The notes beneath the pieces are model-generated. The model ran no database searches. It was not told the origin of the DNA and saw only the letters and a list, made by a program, of their open reading frames with translations. The translations under genes were made by a program, and so were the position numbers. Shown piece after piece: positions 23,641 to 35,640 of a stretch of 64,000 bases of DNA. How positions within the stretch are numbered: position 1 is the first letter of the stretch; each line of letters opens with the position of its first letter. Origin of the DNA: Ctena decussata (lineage: Eukaryota > Mollusca > Bivalvia > Lucinida > Lucinidae); assembly GCA_963989385.1 (NCBI GenBank), contig OZ022499.1, positions 35,952,993 through 36,016,992 of the forward strand. The letters are read 5' to 3'.

Positions 23641-24507
23641 AATCTTGCTATTCAATCTATGCGCAATAAAGTATTATACTGATTACTCATTTTGTAGTTT
23701 GCGTTGTCGGAAAAAAATCAGGCGCTTAAAATCTATTGTAGGAACGAATCCGGGACTTCTATGAAATAATCCGGGACCTATGAAAAATTGAAATCAGCTG
23801 ACAGACCCATTTGTATTTTTGTTAAGTGTCAAAAAGTAATATAATGTGTTTCCCAACACCGATTTATGATAAAAAATAGTTTTTTCCTATGGTAAACTTC
23901 GAAGACATAGACATAGCGGGCAGTTCATCCAGATGTACCCTAAATGAAAATTTCTGGGTTTAATTTATCTGTTGACAACATTAAACACTTGTATTCTATC
24001 TAATCTGCTTAAGATCAACCCAGAATAAACTTATGATTTGTAAATATATGGGTTAATCGACAAAATTAACCATTTTGTCGCATCAGTTTTCTGTTATGAC
24101 GTCACGGAGAAAAATCATTGACAATTTGGAAAAAATCCGGGACCATTGTCAGATAAAGTCGTTGAAGATTTTCAGAAAATATCGCCGCCTACCGGGACTA
24201 AGCAACCACCCAGTGAACAAGACGTGAAAATAACGCCAAGACATTAAATGGACAATGAGTGCCACGATGTTAGTTTTTTTTTTTTTTTTTTTTTTTTAAT
24301 TAAGTTTCACCATGAATGGGCTTTTAGTTTCTTGAAAACATTTAAGTAGTGGGTATATGTTATTTCTATTTTTTTCTTTTCCATACCCTTGCAAGGTAGT
24401 TGGTGCAGTACATAGGACTTTGCAACTATCCGTTTCCACCGTCTTTGCTAATTGTGGCCTCATTTTCATGTTATTCGAATTATAGCCAAAGAAGTTAATA
24501 ATAAGTA
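23641..24507. other. Intron sequence with T-run
   Basis: Contains a run of about 23 T at 24273-24297. No gene seen. Confidence 0.5.
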
Positions 24508-24548
24508 CCCCCCCCCCCACACACACACACACACACTCAAACACACAA
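24508..24548 (+). repeat. C-run plus CA microsatellite
   Basis: About 11 C followed by about 10 CA steps. Confidence 0.95.
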
Positions 24549-24779
24549 ATCATCAGCTACTTTGAGCATAATCCACATAGCATAACAAAAAGGTCGTGAT
24601 GCGATGAGTAAGCTTCCTCAGTGAATGTCAGACGGCACGGGAGACAAGATAACAATGCTAGTATGCTGAATGTTTATCATGGAAGGTCAAAGTTTCTAAA
24701 ATATGGTCAGAAAATAAGTATAATGCAAATATCACTCTTGCAGTGGATTCAGTGCCAAGTTAGAAACAGCTTAATATAC

Positions 24780-24981
24780 CTTCTGGTCCGTTCTGTCCAG
24801 CCATTTCAATCTGTTGCTTTTTCTCCCTTATAAAGGCGTCCCGCGAGCGTTGTATCTTTACGTTAAGTCCCGTACGATCCATTTTAGAGTAGAAACCCAG
24901 TCTCTAAGTCTTTAACTAAATTGTAATAATCTATCTTTACGGCAAAATGATCCTTGGCCAAGGTAGCACACGTTCCTCTCA
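24780..24981 (-). CDS. Patatin-like gene exon 1 (5' UTR plus start codon)
   Basis: The coding part is 24882-24780: 34 codons starting MDRTGLNVKIQRSRD plus one base of a split Gly codon, followed by the donor G|GTATAT. An in-frame TAG lies eight codons upstream of the ATG, which supports this start. A strong acceptor (a T-run then AG at 24983-24982) sits upstream, so 24981-24883 is probably 5' UTR and a further non-coding exon may exist to the right. The first residues are basic and helical-looking with no hydrophobic signal. Its single leftover base pairs correctly with the two leading bases of exon 2. The assignment to the same gene rests on phase, order and strand plus general resemblance to N-termini of invertebrate patatin-like proteins, so it is a little less certain than the domain exons. 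Confidence 0.75.
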
Positions 24982-25066
24982 CTAAAAAAAGAACAAGAAC
25001 AAATATAACAAGGTTTATCATCCTATAATAGGTGTTGTGTCTGAATTAACCCGAGAGGCAATACAG

Positions 25067-26832
25067 AAACAAGCAAATTCAGTGAATTTATATCCCCCGC
25101 CGAAGTGGCCTTGATTTGTTTATGGTTGTTTTAAGTTTCATAAAATTTTAAGTTTCATAAAAAAAATTTCACTGGTAACTTAGGAGGCTGAACTTGTGGA
25201 TTGTAGATAAAATCAAGGGCAATATCTCTGGGATAAGTAAGGCATAAGCTGGAGCTGTTCTTCTTAAACACTTGCCTCAGCATCATTGCACTATAATGAT
25301 ACATTTTAAATTCGGTTACAAGAAATTTTGTTTGTCAGCACCCTACTAATGGCTAATTTGTAGATTTTAAATCAATTCAAGGGCATTAAATCATGCACTA
25401 CTGAAGAGATTATGACAAAACTTAATGTGCACTGCCTTGTCATGACAATATGTAATTATTATAAGTGTCATGAAATTCCATTTATTGGTTACTTAGTTAT
25501 GACTCAATTTGTTGATTTTAAGCCAATTCAAGGGCAATAACGCATTGCTTACTGAAGCAATTCTGACAAACTGTAAGATGCACCAATGTGTTATGGTGAT
25601 ACATATTTTGTATAATTTTCATAGAATTCTATTCATTGATAAGTTAGTTATGGCTGGAAATGGCAATCTTGCATTGATCCAAGGGCAATAATTCATGCAC
25701 TTTTGATGCCATTCTGATGAAACTTTATGTGCATATCCACTTTATGGTGATACATAATTATTCAGTTTAAATTTCATGAAGTATTGGTTACTTGTTTATG
25801 CCTCATTTCACTGATTTTCAGTCAATTAAAGGGCAATAACTCATGCATTACTTAATCCAGTCTGAGGAAACTTCATGTGCATCAGCACATTATAGTGATA
25901 TATATTATTTTAAGTTTCATGAAATTCTGCCCAGTGGTTACTTAGTTACAGCTCATTTCATTGATTTCAAGTTAATTAAAGGGCAATAACTCATGCATTA
26001 CTGAAACTAGTCTGATGAAACTTTATGTGCCACAGCACGTTATAGTGATATATACTTATTTTAAGTTTCAAGAAATTCCACTCAGTAGTTACTTAGTTAT
26101 GGCTCATTACATTGATTTTAAGCCAATAAACGGACAATAACTCATGCATTACTGCAGCCAGTCTGATGGAACTTCATGTGCCGCAGCGTGTTATAGTGAT
26201 ATAAATTAATTACAGTTTCTTGAAATTCCGTCCAGTGGTTACTTAGTTATGGCTTAGTGGTTACTTAGTTATGGCTCTGGATGGACAGACAGAAAGACGG
26301 GCGGGTCAATTAAAGGGCAATAACTCATGCATTACTGAATCCAGTCTAATGAAACTTCGTGTGCATCAGCATATTATAGTGATATATATCTATTTTAAGT
26401 TTCATGAAATTCTGCCGAGTGGTTACTTAGTTAAGGCTCATTTCATTGATTTCAAGTTAATTAAACGGCAATAACTCATGCATTACTGAAGCCAGTCTGA
26501 TGAAACTTCATGTGCAGCAGCGCGTTATAGTGATATATACTGATTTTAAGTTTCAAGAAAATCTGCCAGTGGTTACTTAGTTATGGATCATTTAATTGAT
26601 TTTAAGCCAATAAAGGGGCAATAACTCATGCATTACTGAAGCCAGTCTGATGAAACTTCATGTGCCGCAGCGCGTTACAGTGATATATATTTATTTTAAG
26701 TTTCATGAAATTCCGTCCAGTGGTTACTCAGTTAGGGCTCCGGACGGACAGACGGAAGGACGGACGGACAGAAGGACGGACGGACGGACGGACATGGAGA
26801 AACCTATATCCCTCCGCCTTCGGCGGGGGATA
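25067..26832 (+). mobile_element. Pearl/HINE-like tandem-repeat element, copy B
   Basis: Perfect 15-bp inverted termini: TATCCCCCGCCGAAG at 25091-25105 and CTTCGGCGGGGGATA at 26818-26832. About ten 150-bp units lie between (landmarks GGGCAATAACTCATGCATTA and GTGGTTACTTAGTTATGGCT), then a GGAC/GGAA microsatellite (26739-26795) and a terminal hairpin TATCCCTCCGCC / GGCGGGGGATA. It is the same family as 9240-10168, with which it also shares ACAAGCAAATTC outside the left terminus. One internal unit at about 26270-26300 carries its own short GGAC tract, suggesting a fused pair of elements. It lies just upstream of exon 1 of the patatin-like gene. Confidence 0.88.
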
Positions 26833-27926
26833 ATGAGTGAACGCACATCTTCCTCGAGTGAAACTATGACATAAAACATTATTGATCTTGCAAACGATGG
26901 AAGTCTTGGCATAGATTCGTATTCATAAATCCACACTTCGCATCTGTGCCTAAAACAGACTGTTGCGAACTTGCTTTCAAATTACTTCACTTATCCATCG
27001 ATCTTTTCCAGAAATAACTGAAGAAAAGGTGCTTGGGGAATAATCAAAAGACAACAAAGACTTAAAAGAAAAAAATAATAAAACGTTTGACAACCTGAGA
27101 TATAAGGCTAATGATAATCCATTGGTACAGTATAGGAGTTTTTAAAGACGTAAATGGTATTATATAGTTTTGTCAGCCCTCGTTTCAAAATTCAATTCAA
27201 CGGCTTCCAAAGTTCAGTCAGACAACTACGGGACTCGCTGTAGAACAAGGCGGGTATAATTATAACTGTTATAAAACAACAGGTTTCCATTCAATGTTGC
27301 ATATTATGTGGTGTGAAGGTTAAAACATCAATCTGCTGAAACATGTAGTTCCTATCTAAATTAACAAGTTTTTGCGGTAGAAGAAAGGGGCAATGATTCT
27401 GTAGTAACCAGTCGACAGCGCAGACAAATATTCTTTTAAGAAGTCTTGTAATGATAGCAGTATTATGTTTTAATGAAGAACGTTAAAACGTCACTTCTAG
27501 CAAAGAACGAGATTTTTGTTCATAGTAAGTCAAAGGAAATTTCAAAGGCCAATAATTCTGTAGCTGCAATAATATAGCAAATACATGGGTCAGAGATATA
27601 AAGCGGTCCCATTAGTGATTACGACAGTTTGTTTTGTAGTTCTTGATAGTGTTCTCAGATTAACAAATCGACAAAAAAAATTAGTTGATAGTCTCACTGA
27701 CTGTTATGCGTAATCATATTTTGCAAATTGAATATCTTTTCAGTATATAAAATTTGATATTTAAATTGCGCTCTCATGTAGCATAAAAATAAACGCAGAA
27801 CGTGATCACTTGTTTTGTGGTGTTTTTGGCATACAAGAAGTATGGCGTTCGATGCAACTTTATTAATTAGCACTCTCCCTAAGATTCAGGCAGATTGTGA
27901 TAAGTGACTACTCACAGAATTTATTA
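26833..27926. other. No gene seen
   Basis: AT-rich, unique-looking sequence between the tandem-repeat element and the left edge of the inverted duplication. Confidence 0.5.
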
Positions 27927-27989
27927 ATTTTACCTCCATTTTATCAGACTCCATGAAAAACTTTCACGGCACAAAGTATTCCCCTTTTC

Positions 27990-29560
27990 TGGCAGTGGTT
28001 GCCATGGAAACGAGATTCAAAGATTTCGTGAAAATGGGACAAAATTTCTCCAAGAGAAAACTGAAAATTGGCATTTTTCAGGTTGATTGTTGAGATATGA
28101 ATACTGTTCAAATTGATCTTTTATTCCTCTCATTAAAAGAACTGCTTGAAAACTTTTTATACAACACAGAAAAAAAACATCGTATCAAATTCACACTATG
28201 TTGCTTAGCAACATAAGTGTCACCATGGAAACACATTTTATACATGGTCAAAACTGACCATTTGCAAATCTAATCATCCGCTAACAGCAAAGGTGTGCAG
28301 AAAAAATCCATACAAGGTCCAGCTAACCCACATCTGTTTTACTGCTATAAAGAACAAAAAGTTTTACAATGTTCTAAATTGACTTTACCATGGCAACAGA
28401 AACATCGAACCGTCAGTGAATTTACCTAAAAACATCATTTTAAAAGCGAATTATCTTCCTTCAAGAAAAGGTGCATACTAACAATCCAGACAAATCTAAC
28501 AATCCAGACAAATCATAGATAACCCATATGCGGTCTACCAATGCTAAAAACAAAAAGAAATACTTTTTTCCAAATTTACGTTACCATGGCAAACAAAATG
28601 TCAAACTGTAAGCAATCTTACATAACATAGCATTTTAAAAGTACATTATTTCTCTTCAGCAATTCCTACAGAATCAAAATAACACACATTTGCTTTTCTC
28701 ATACTGGAAATAAAAAGTTTGAAAATGTTCCTAATTTGCGTTACCATGGCAGAAACATAGAACCATCAGTTAAATTACCTTAAACACCATTTCAGAACAA
28801 ATTATCTACCTTCAGCAAAAGTGCGTTCTTACAATTCATACAAATTCTAGTTAACAAAAAACTTTTCTACCAAGGCAAAAAAAAAAACCCAAGTATTACT
28901 TTGTTCCAAATTTATGTTACCATAACAACCGAAATGTCAAACTCTTAGCAATCATACATTAAACCAGCATTTTAAAAGTACATTATTTCTCCTCGGCAAA
29001 GGTGTATATGAGAACTTCCCACAGAATCTAAATAACAAACATTTGATTTCTATATATACTGAAAATATTGTTTTTTACAGTTTTCCTAATTTACGTTACC
29101 ATGGTAACAGAAACATCGAACCATCAGTGAATTTGCTAAAATATTTCATTTTCAAAGCAAATTATCTATCTTCAGCAAAGGTTGGTACAAACAATTCATA
29201 CAAATTTAAGATATCCCATAGCTGGTTTACCAATGCTAAAAACAAAAAGGAATACTGTGTTACAAATTGACATTACCATGGCGACCCAAATGTCAGACTG
29301 TCAGCAATCATATATAAAAAACAGCATATTTACAGTGTATTATTTCTCGTCAGCAACGGTGTATATACGCTTTTACTACAGAATCTAGGAACCACTCATT
29401 TTCTTTTTTCATATTGAAAATTAAAAGTTTTACAATGTTCCTAATTTACGTCACCATGGTAACAGAAACATCGAACTGTCAGTGAATTTACCTAAATAAC
29501 AACATTTTCAAAACAAATCATCTAGCATCAGGAAAGGTGCATACTAACAAATCATACGAA
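27990..29560 (+). repeat. Tandem array, unit about 177 bp, CCATGG(C/T)AAC core
   Basis: The core TTACCATGG(C/T)AACAGAAAC recurs near 28000, 28222, 28388, 28582, 28743, 28919, 29098, 29275 and 29452, mostly 161-194 bp apart. Alternate units differ (AACATCGAACCATCAGTGAA versus AAATGTCAAACTGT.AGCAA), implying a higher-order dimer of about 354 bp. Non-coding; short frames crossing it are incidental. Confidence 0.85.
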
Positions 29561-29667
29561 TTCTAGAATTCCAACAGGCTACAGCCCCCCCCCCTTTTTG
29601 TGGCCCACCCCTCACTCTTGACGTCTCAGTTCGTACCGTGAAATTACCATGTGTCCCCTTTTTTTTA

Positions 29668-32025
29668 CTTGAACCTAGAGAACACTTCTACCAGCAACTC
29701 CAGGAAAGCATAGACCAAACAGCTAAGAAGAACATTCCGATTGTACCAGGGAATTGGAATGCTAAAGTTGGGAAGCATGCACAGACAGACTGTAAAATGT
29801 TTGTGGACCCTACTGCTATGTCGAGACAAATTAGAGAGTTCTCAGACTTCTAGAGTTTGCAACCTGTAACAACATAGTACTGACAAACATCAGCTTAGTA
29901 CTGACAAACATCCTTGGCCATCAAAAACCATCAAGAAGATGGAAATGGCACAGCCCAGATGGGAAACACCACAATCAGATTGATTACATCTTGGTGAGGA
30001 AACGCTTCGGAAAAGGAGTTAACATTCATAGGACAAGGAGCTTTCATGGAGTAGACATAGGAAGTGACCATGACCTGGTGATGATGACCTTTCGAGTTCG
30101 TCTGAAGAAGGCTAGAAAGCCAACCCAGCCAAGACTGAAGTTTGATCTTGAGAGGTTAAGGTACCCAGATGTGACATGCAATTTTCAAGCAACAACCGGT
30201 GGGAAATTCGCACCACTCATTGGTCTGAGGGATGATGACATGGACATTGATATCATGATTAACATCTACAATACAGTAGTGACTGATGCAGCCAGTGAGA
30301 TACTTGGGATGGAACGTCGCAGGAAAAGCCCTGGGTCAACAGAGATGTTCACGATCTCTGTGAAGAACAAGCGGTATGAAGCAGGTGAAGCAAAAGAATA
30401 CAGGGAAGCAAAAAGAGGATTCAAAAAGCAGTGAAGAAGGCTAAGGAGGTCTGGTTAGGTCTTCAGTGCGAGAAGATCGAAACTTGTCTGATCAAAAATA
30501 AGAGCAAGAAAGCATACCAGCTGGTGAAGGAGCTTACTTCAGAGAAACAAGGTAGATCCACAACTATCCAGGACAGGTCTGGGAAATGCCTTACAGAGGA
30601 ACAAGAGATTCTCAGCAGATGGACAGAAAATACTCAGATTGATTGATGTTTTAGCAGAGATCTGTAACAGGATCTGGAGAACAGGAGACTGGCCTACCCC
30701 ATGGACTCAGTCCCTGATCATTAAACTCCCTGAAAAGGGCAACCTACAGCTCTGCCAGAACTACAGAACCATCAGCCTCATCAGTCATTAAAGCAAAGTC
30801 ATGCTGAAATTTATCTTGAACAGGCTTAAACCACAAGCCGAAGAGATAATCGTTGAAGAACAGGCTGGGTTCCGAGCTGGAAGGAGCACAAAATCCTGTC
30901 TGACAAGTATCTCCAATTTCAGCAGAATCTGTACTATGTCTTCATTGATTTCAAAAAAGCCTTTGACGGGGTATGGTACGCAGCCTTATTGGCCACCATG
31001 CGGAAGAACAATATCAGTGCAAATCTAGGTAGCACGTGCAGTCCTGATGAAGGGCAGCACAGGAGAGTTGTTCTGAACAACAGTTAGAGTAAGACAAGGA
31101 TGCCTTCTATCACCCACCCTCTCCAACATTTTTCTCGAACGAATCATGTCTGATCATCTGGAAAAAACATGACGGAAAGGTTAGCTTAGGCGGCAGAAAC
31201 ATTACCAGTCTGCTGTTTGCCGATGACATAGACGCTCTAGCTGAAGATGACCAGGAACTAGAAGCCCTAGTTGAAAATCTCGACAAAACCTGCACATGGT
31301 ATAAGATGGAGATCAGTGCTGAGAAGACCAAACTTATGACAAACAGCGCAGATGGCATCCAGAGGGAGATCAAGGTAAACGGGCAGAAGCTGGGTACCAT
31401 GGCAAGCTTCAAATACCTGGGAGCAGTTGTCTCAGATGATGGCTGAAAACAGGAGGTTCTCTCAAGGATTGCACATACCACTTCAGCTCTTACCAAGCTG
31501 AAACCAATTTGGAGAGATAACAACATATCTCTTGGAACAAAGGTGAAACTTATGCACTCCCTTGTTTTTTCCATATTTCTGTATGCCTGTGAATCGTGGA
31601 CCTTGACAGCAGAGTTAGAGAAACGAACGAAGGCCTTTGAGATGAGATGCTACCAAACTTTACTTAACATTACGTACAAGGACCATATTACCAATGAGGA
31701 GGTACGCAGAAAGATCCAAGCAGCCATTGGAGAATATGATGAACTCCTGACGCTGGTCAAGAAACGAAAACTAAGGTGGTTTGGCCACGTCTCAAGGTCT
31801 TCTGGATTAGCAAACACGATTCTACAGGGCACAGAGAAACGAAAAAGAAGAAGAGGTAGACAGGAGAAATGCTGGGAATACACTATTAAAGAGTGGACAG
31901 GGATGGCTTTTGCAAGCTCAACTAGGGTAGCTGAAAACAGGACAATGTGGAAAATGATTGTTTCGAATCATTTGTGGTGCCCCAATGACCTAGTAAGGTT
32001 ATGGGATAGAATAGAATAGAATAGT
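29668..32025 (+). mobile_element. RTE-like LINE in the left arm, 5'-truncated, broken
   Basis: The conceptual product begins in the middle of an APE-type endonuclease (EHFYQQLQESIDQ, then PGNWNAKVG, then HNQIDYILVRKRFGKG and IGSDHDLVMM) and continues through reverse transcriptase (QNYRTISLIS near 30760, EEQAGFRAGRS near 30870, FADDIDALAEDDQ near 31220) to the C-terminus FLYACESWTLTAELEKR and RRGRQEKCWE. There are many in-frame stops and frameshifts. A large part between linker and RT is missing at about 30630-30650, where the frame jumps from SRWTEN to a segment encoding AEICNRIWRTGDW. The tail is GATAGAATAGAATAG. A LINE of this kind copies itself by target-primed reverse transcription; this copy cannot. 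Confidence 0.92.
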
Positions 32026-32317
32026 CACTGTCTGTATTATACCGAGGCTGTGCAAGCTGATGTGAATTAATGCAAATGCCTTAAACATTTATGATGATGG
32101 GCTTTCAAACTTTATGCACGACAAGTTTATTTTGTGTGTGAGAGGGGGGGGGGGGTGCTTTATTGCTTTATTGTTCTAGTAACATTAAAGCGGCACTTTA
32201 AAATGGAAAATTGTCGAAATATCAAATTTTCTTGGAAGTCATTTGATGTAAACTGTTGTCACTTGTGTGTAAAGTCCTTTCCCTTTTGGTTTGGAGGGCG
32301 GGATATGGAATCCGATT

Positions 32318-32361
32318 GTATTGTATTGTATTGTATTGTAATGTATTGTATTGTATTGTAT
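32318..32361 (+). repeat. TATTG pentanucleotide microsatellite
   Basis: About nine units of TGTAT with one TGTAA variant. Mirrored in the right arm at about 39714-39757. Confidence 0.95.
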
Positions 32362-32849
32362 TAGTTGCTGTTGAGTGCAGTCATCTCTTTTTTACGTCAG
32401 CGTATTCGAGGAAGGTATGCACGCTGATAAAAAAGCCTTTCCTCGAGTGAATTTCTGTCAATTGTACATTTTAAACTTCTAAGGAGATTAAACATGAGGA
32501 TGCTTTTTGTGATATATTCAATATGGTTTTAATGATAAGTCTCTGGGATAACATACACGTGGATGTTTGTATGAGTTCACTTCATATAGGTTCATGCCAT
32601 GGTGGCCAATTTCATTGATTTTCCGTGTAAGAAGATGTGGTCGTGGTCTGGCAAGGGTGCTGGGAAACTTTCAGAGCAGGGTCATCCAACTAGTTTAGAG
32701 AAAGGTAGGGAAAGGGCCTTCTGTGCTTGCAGTAGGTGTAGGTGGGGGTTGTTCAGACATTTTATCTCTCGCCTTTCATTTCTTTTTTCTTTCTCCCTCC
32801 CTCTGAAAGACAGCTTGATATAGTCTCAAAAGTAAAAAGTATGCAAAGA

Positions 32850-33130
32850 CCAGGAACTGAAACAATCAAAATCCAAATCCAGCCCTCAAACCATAGTTGG
32901 AAACAACTAAGATTACAAATAATCAAGATACAGAGAACATATGGCCAACCGAGTGAGCAGCTTGTTCCCAAAAGGTGGCCACTCAGCAACCCAAACCGAA
33001 CCAAAAATAATAAGAACATACATAAGGTAAAACATCACAGAAACTCTGACACCAAAAACAGGCAACAGAGAACCACAACAGAACTACCGCCTTGGAACGG
33101 TCAGTAATGAATTACTGGGGGGCTTAAATC
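32850..33130 (-). repeat. Dispersed repeat with AGCCCCCAGTAAT core (left arm)
   Basis: On the minus strand: AAGCCCCCCAGTAATTCATT, ACTGACCGTTCCAAGGCGGTAG, then TTGTGGTTCTCTGTTGCC. Same family as 15650-15790 and 18690-19165, and mirrored at 38945-39225. Confidence 0.65.
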
Positions 33131-33747
33131 GATTTTACAGGCCCAACCTCAGCCTCAGTTTCTGAAGTGGTACAAAACATTTAGTTGGTTGTTCGGTTCG
33201 GTTCAAATACTGTCTCAAAGAGCCTTTAACCCAAAACAACCAACCAGCCAACCTTGTAAGTAGGAGTGACTCAGTTTTGGTTGGATTAAAAGTAGCCACA
33301 CATTACGGTGTTCACTGGGCGAGGTGCATAGTTTGGAGTGCCAACAGTAAAGTAAAAACGTGAATCGTCTGCGAATAAGCGATTTCCATTAATAGAGCTA
33401 GGGCCGAAATCTGTATCTACGCTAGAAAACACTTTCGCTATCCCTAAAAAGTAGAGTTTGGCACTCATGTGGATGTTATAGCCTGTACCCCTCTGGACAT
33501 AATAAAGCCCAGAGACATTCTGAGAAATCCCCCTGGGGCGCTAGAGGGGTGAATTTGTAAAAATGACAAAATGTGACTATTTTCTCTAATTTTTTAAATT
33601 TTGAAAAAAATACGGTTGTCTTAATTTTATATTAAATTGCACCTATATATATGTTGCCACATATGTGTTCTAATAAATAAGACCTTCCAAGGTGAGGTAA
33701 ATATCACCGAAGGGGCCCCACGAAGAGATAATTACCAGAAGTATAAT

Positions 33748-35108
33748 TATGTCCCCCCACCAAAAGTGAGTGGGGACATATTGTTTTCAGTGCGGATCCC
33801 GGGCGTCGGCGTCGGCGTCGGCGTGCGCAATATCTCTTGAACCGATAAATGGAATTTCACCAAACTTGCATGGATACATCATTGGGACCAGTTTAAGAGC
33901 TGATTAGATTTTGGTGACCTTGACCTAAATTTCAAGGTCACTGGAGGACTTAGATGACAATTTCGTGTACCCACTTTGCGTGTACGATATCTCTTGAACC
34001 AGTGGAGAAAATTTCACAAAACTTGCATGGATATATCATTGGGACAAGTTTAAGAGCTGATTAGATGTTGGTGACCTTGACCTCATTTTCAAGGTCACTG
34101 GAGGACTTCGATGACAATTTCATGTGCCCATGTTATCTCCTGAACCAATGAATGGAATTTCACCATACGTGCATGGACACATTATTGGGACAAGTTTAAG
34201 AGCTCCTTAGATTTTGGTGACCTTCACTTTATTTTCAAGGTCACTGGAGGACTTCGATGGGAATTTCTTGTACCCACTATATCTCATGAACCAATGGATG
34301 GAATTTCATCAAACATTGCATGGATACATCACTGGGACAAGTTTAAGAGCTAATTAGACTTTGGTGGCCTTGACTTTAATTTCAAGGTCACTAGAGGACT
34401 GAGATGACAATTTCCTATTTCCACAATATCTGATGAGCCAATAGATGGAATTTCACCAAACTTGCTTGGCTACATCACTGGGACTAGCTTAAGAGCTGAT
34501 TAGATTTTCGTGACCTTGACCTCATTGTCAAGGTCACTGGAGGACTTACATAGCAAATTCTTGTACCCATAATATCTCATGAACCAATAGATAGAATTTC
34601 ACCAAACTTGCATGGATACATCACTGGGACTAGCTTAAGAGCGAATCATATTCTGGTGACCTTGACCTCATTTTCAAGGTCACCGGAGGAGTTAGATATG
34701 TGAAAATTTCACTGAAGTTGATATGTCTCATTAGCCTTTGCCTTGATTTCCACTTTACTTTCATAAATATACTTTTGGGACGATCTCAAGAGTTTACTGT
34801 GTTTCGATTACCTTGACCCCATTTTCTAGGTCAAAAGCTAACATAAAAATGTTTATTTATTCTCTTAAAAAATAGTTCTATCTTGATCCAATTGACAGAT
34901 ATTCATCAGACTTGCATGAATATATTGTTGTGACAGGTTTAAGACATGTTTAGTATTTGGTGACCTTGACCCATTTTTCAAGGACATAGTCATATATGTA
35001 GGATATCTTTAGAACCAGTGGATGGATTTTCTCCAAACTTGCCTAGATATTTTACTTGTACATGCTTTATATTCATAGGGGATGGGAAATGGGCTGGTGG
35101 GGGACATA
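33748..35108 (-). mobile_element. Pearl/HINE-like tandem-repeat element, second family
   Basis: The left terminus TATGTCCCCCCACC is inverted at the right end (GGTGGGGGACATAA, to 35108). A terminal hairpin (TATGTCCCC ... GGGGACATA) and a GGCGTC hexamer run lie at the left. They are followed by about eight units of 140-165 bp with landmarks GTGACCTTGACCT, TTCAAGGTCACTGGAGGACT and AATTTCACCAAACTTGCATG. The hairpin and microsatellite at the left imply it is reversed relative to copies A and B. The palindrome breakpoint (34571) cuts through this array. Confidence 0.85.
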
Positions 35109-35544
35109 AGTTTTTCTTTGAAAAAAATTTCTAGTTTTCGTAATTTTGACCCCACCGTAAAAAATGTTATGTTCTGAATCACTTCTATAGGATTTTGATT
35201 TTATTTAAGTATGTGACAGTTTTTAAGTGCATAACATCTTTGTTCGAGATAACGGGCGTGCCACGGTTAAATGAGATATGTTAATGTAAAATTCTCTTAA
35301 ACCAAATACCAAACTATTTAAATTTAAACTACAACTGTCTCTCATTGACATGGAATAACGCATTTGGGTTGGAATTTTGTTGATGGTCACTGAAATAAAT
35401 AAATAAATATATAAACGCCTAATCTGATGCAAATTTGGCACACATGTTAGTCGTTAATATTAAGTCTATATAAATCCTGAAGAAAAAGGCTACCCGTCGT
35501 TAAGCCGCAGCCCTGTTTAATCTATATAAAAACTAATGTAGTAT

Positions 35545-35640
35545 TCAATTCAAACATATTTTATTGCCTTTGCACAACAAGTACATACAATGGGGTTGGG
35601 CTACAAGTTCTCACAACATTAGTTACAGCCCTCCCCCTAA
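35545..35640 (-). repeat. Retroelement 3' tail-like segment
   Basis: On the minus strand it reads CAATAAAATATGTTTGAATT then GAAT, a polyadenylation-like signal followed by a TTGAAT-type ending as seen at the 3' ends of CR1/L2-type retroelements. No body was recognised. Confidence 0.4.

Larger units (their letters stand above)
1..24981 (-). other. Patatin-like phospholipase gene, six coding exons, incomplete at its 3' end
   Basis: Gene-level entry; the exons are listed separately. Seen: six short segments, each bounded by AG and GT on the minus strand, join without a frame conflict (exon-end phases 1, 0, 1, 0, 1, 1) into about 245 residues. The join carries GGGSKG (residues about 59-64), GSSAGG with the predicted nucleophile Ser90, and YVDGG with the predicted catalytic Asp231. 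Known of the family: patatin-domain acyl hydrolases use a Ser-Asp dyad and a glycine-rich oxyanion loop to cleave acyl esters of membrane lipids. Inferred: a cytosolic or membrane-associated lipid acyl hydrolase; substrate and location cannot be told. No signal peptide is visible at the N-terminus. No exon starting with the expected Gly-Trp-Trp-like continuation was found below 3003, so the C-terminal part is taken to lie beyond the left edge. Introns are 7506, 1103, 790, 6298 and 5450 bp and are full of transposons. Confidence 0.85.
27927..34571 (+). repeat. Left arm of a 6.6 kb inverted duplication
   Basis: Position x in this arm pairs with 72075 minus x in the right arm (72074 between about 29590 and 32140). 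The two offsets are explained by C/G-run length differences (10 versus 11 near 29590; 12 versus 11 near 32145). Only two substitutions were noticed (29758/42316 and 32703/39372). The arm begins ATTTTACCTCC and ends GTACCCATA. Contents in order: a 177-bp-type array, an RTE-like LINE, a TATTG microsatellite, a dispersed repeat and part of a tandem-repeat element. Confidence 0.97.

Noticed and set aside
31110..31574. 154-residue minus frame in the left arm and its mirror at 40500-40964
   Set aside because: Antisense to LINE reverse transcriptase; Ser/Leu-rich shadow sequence.
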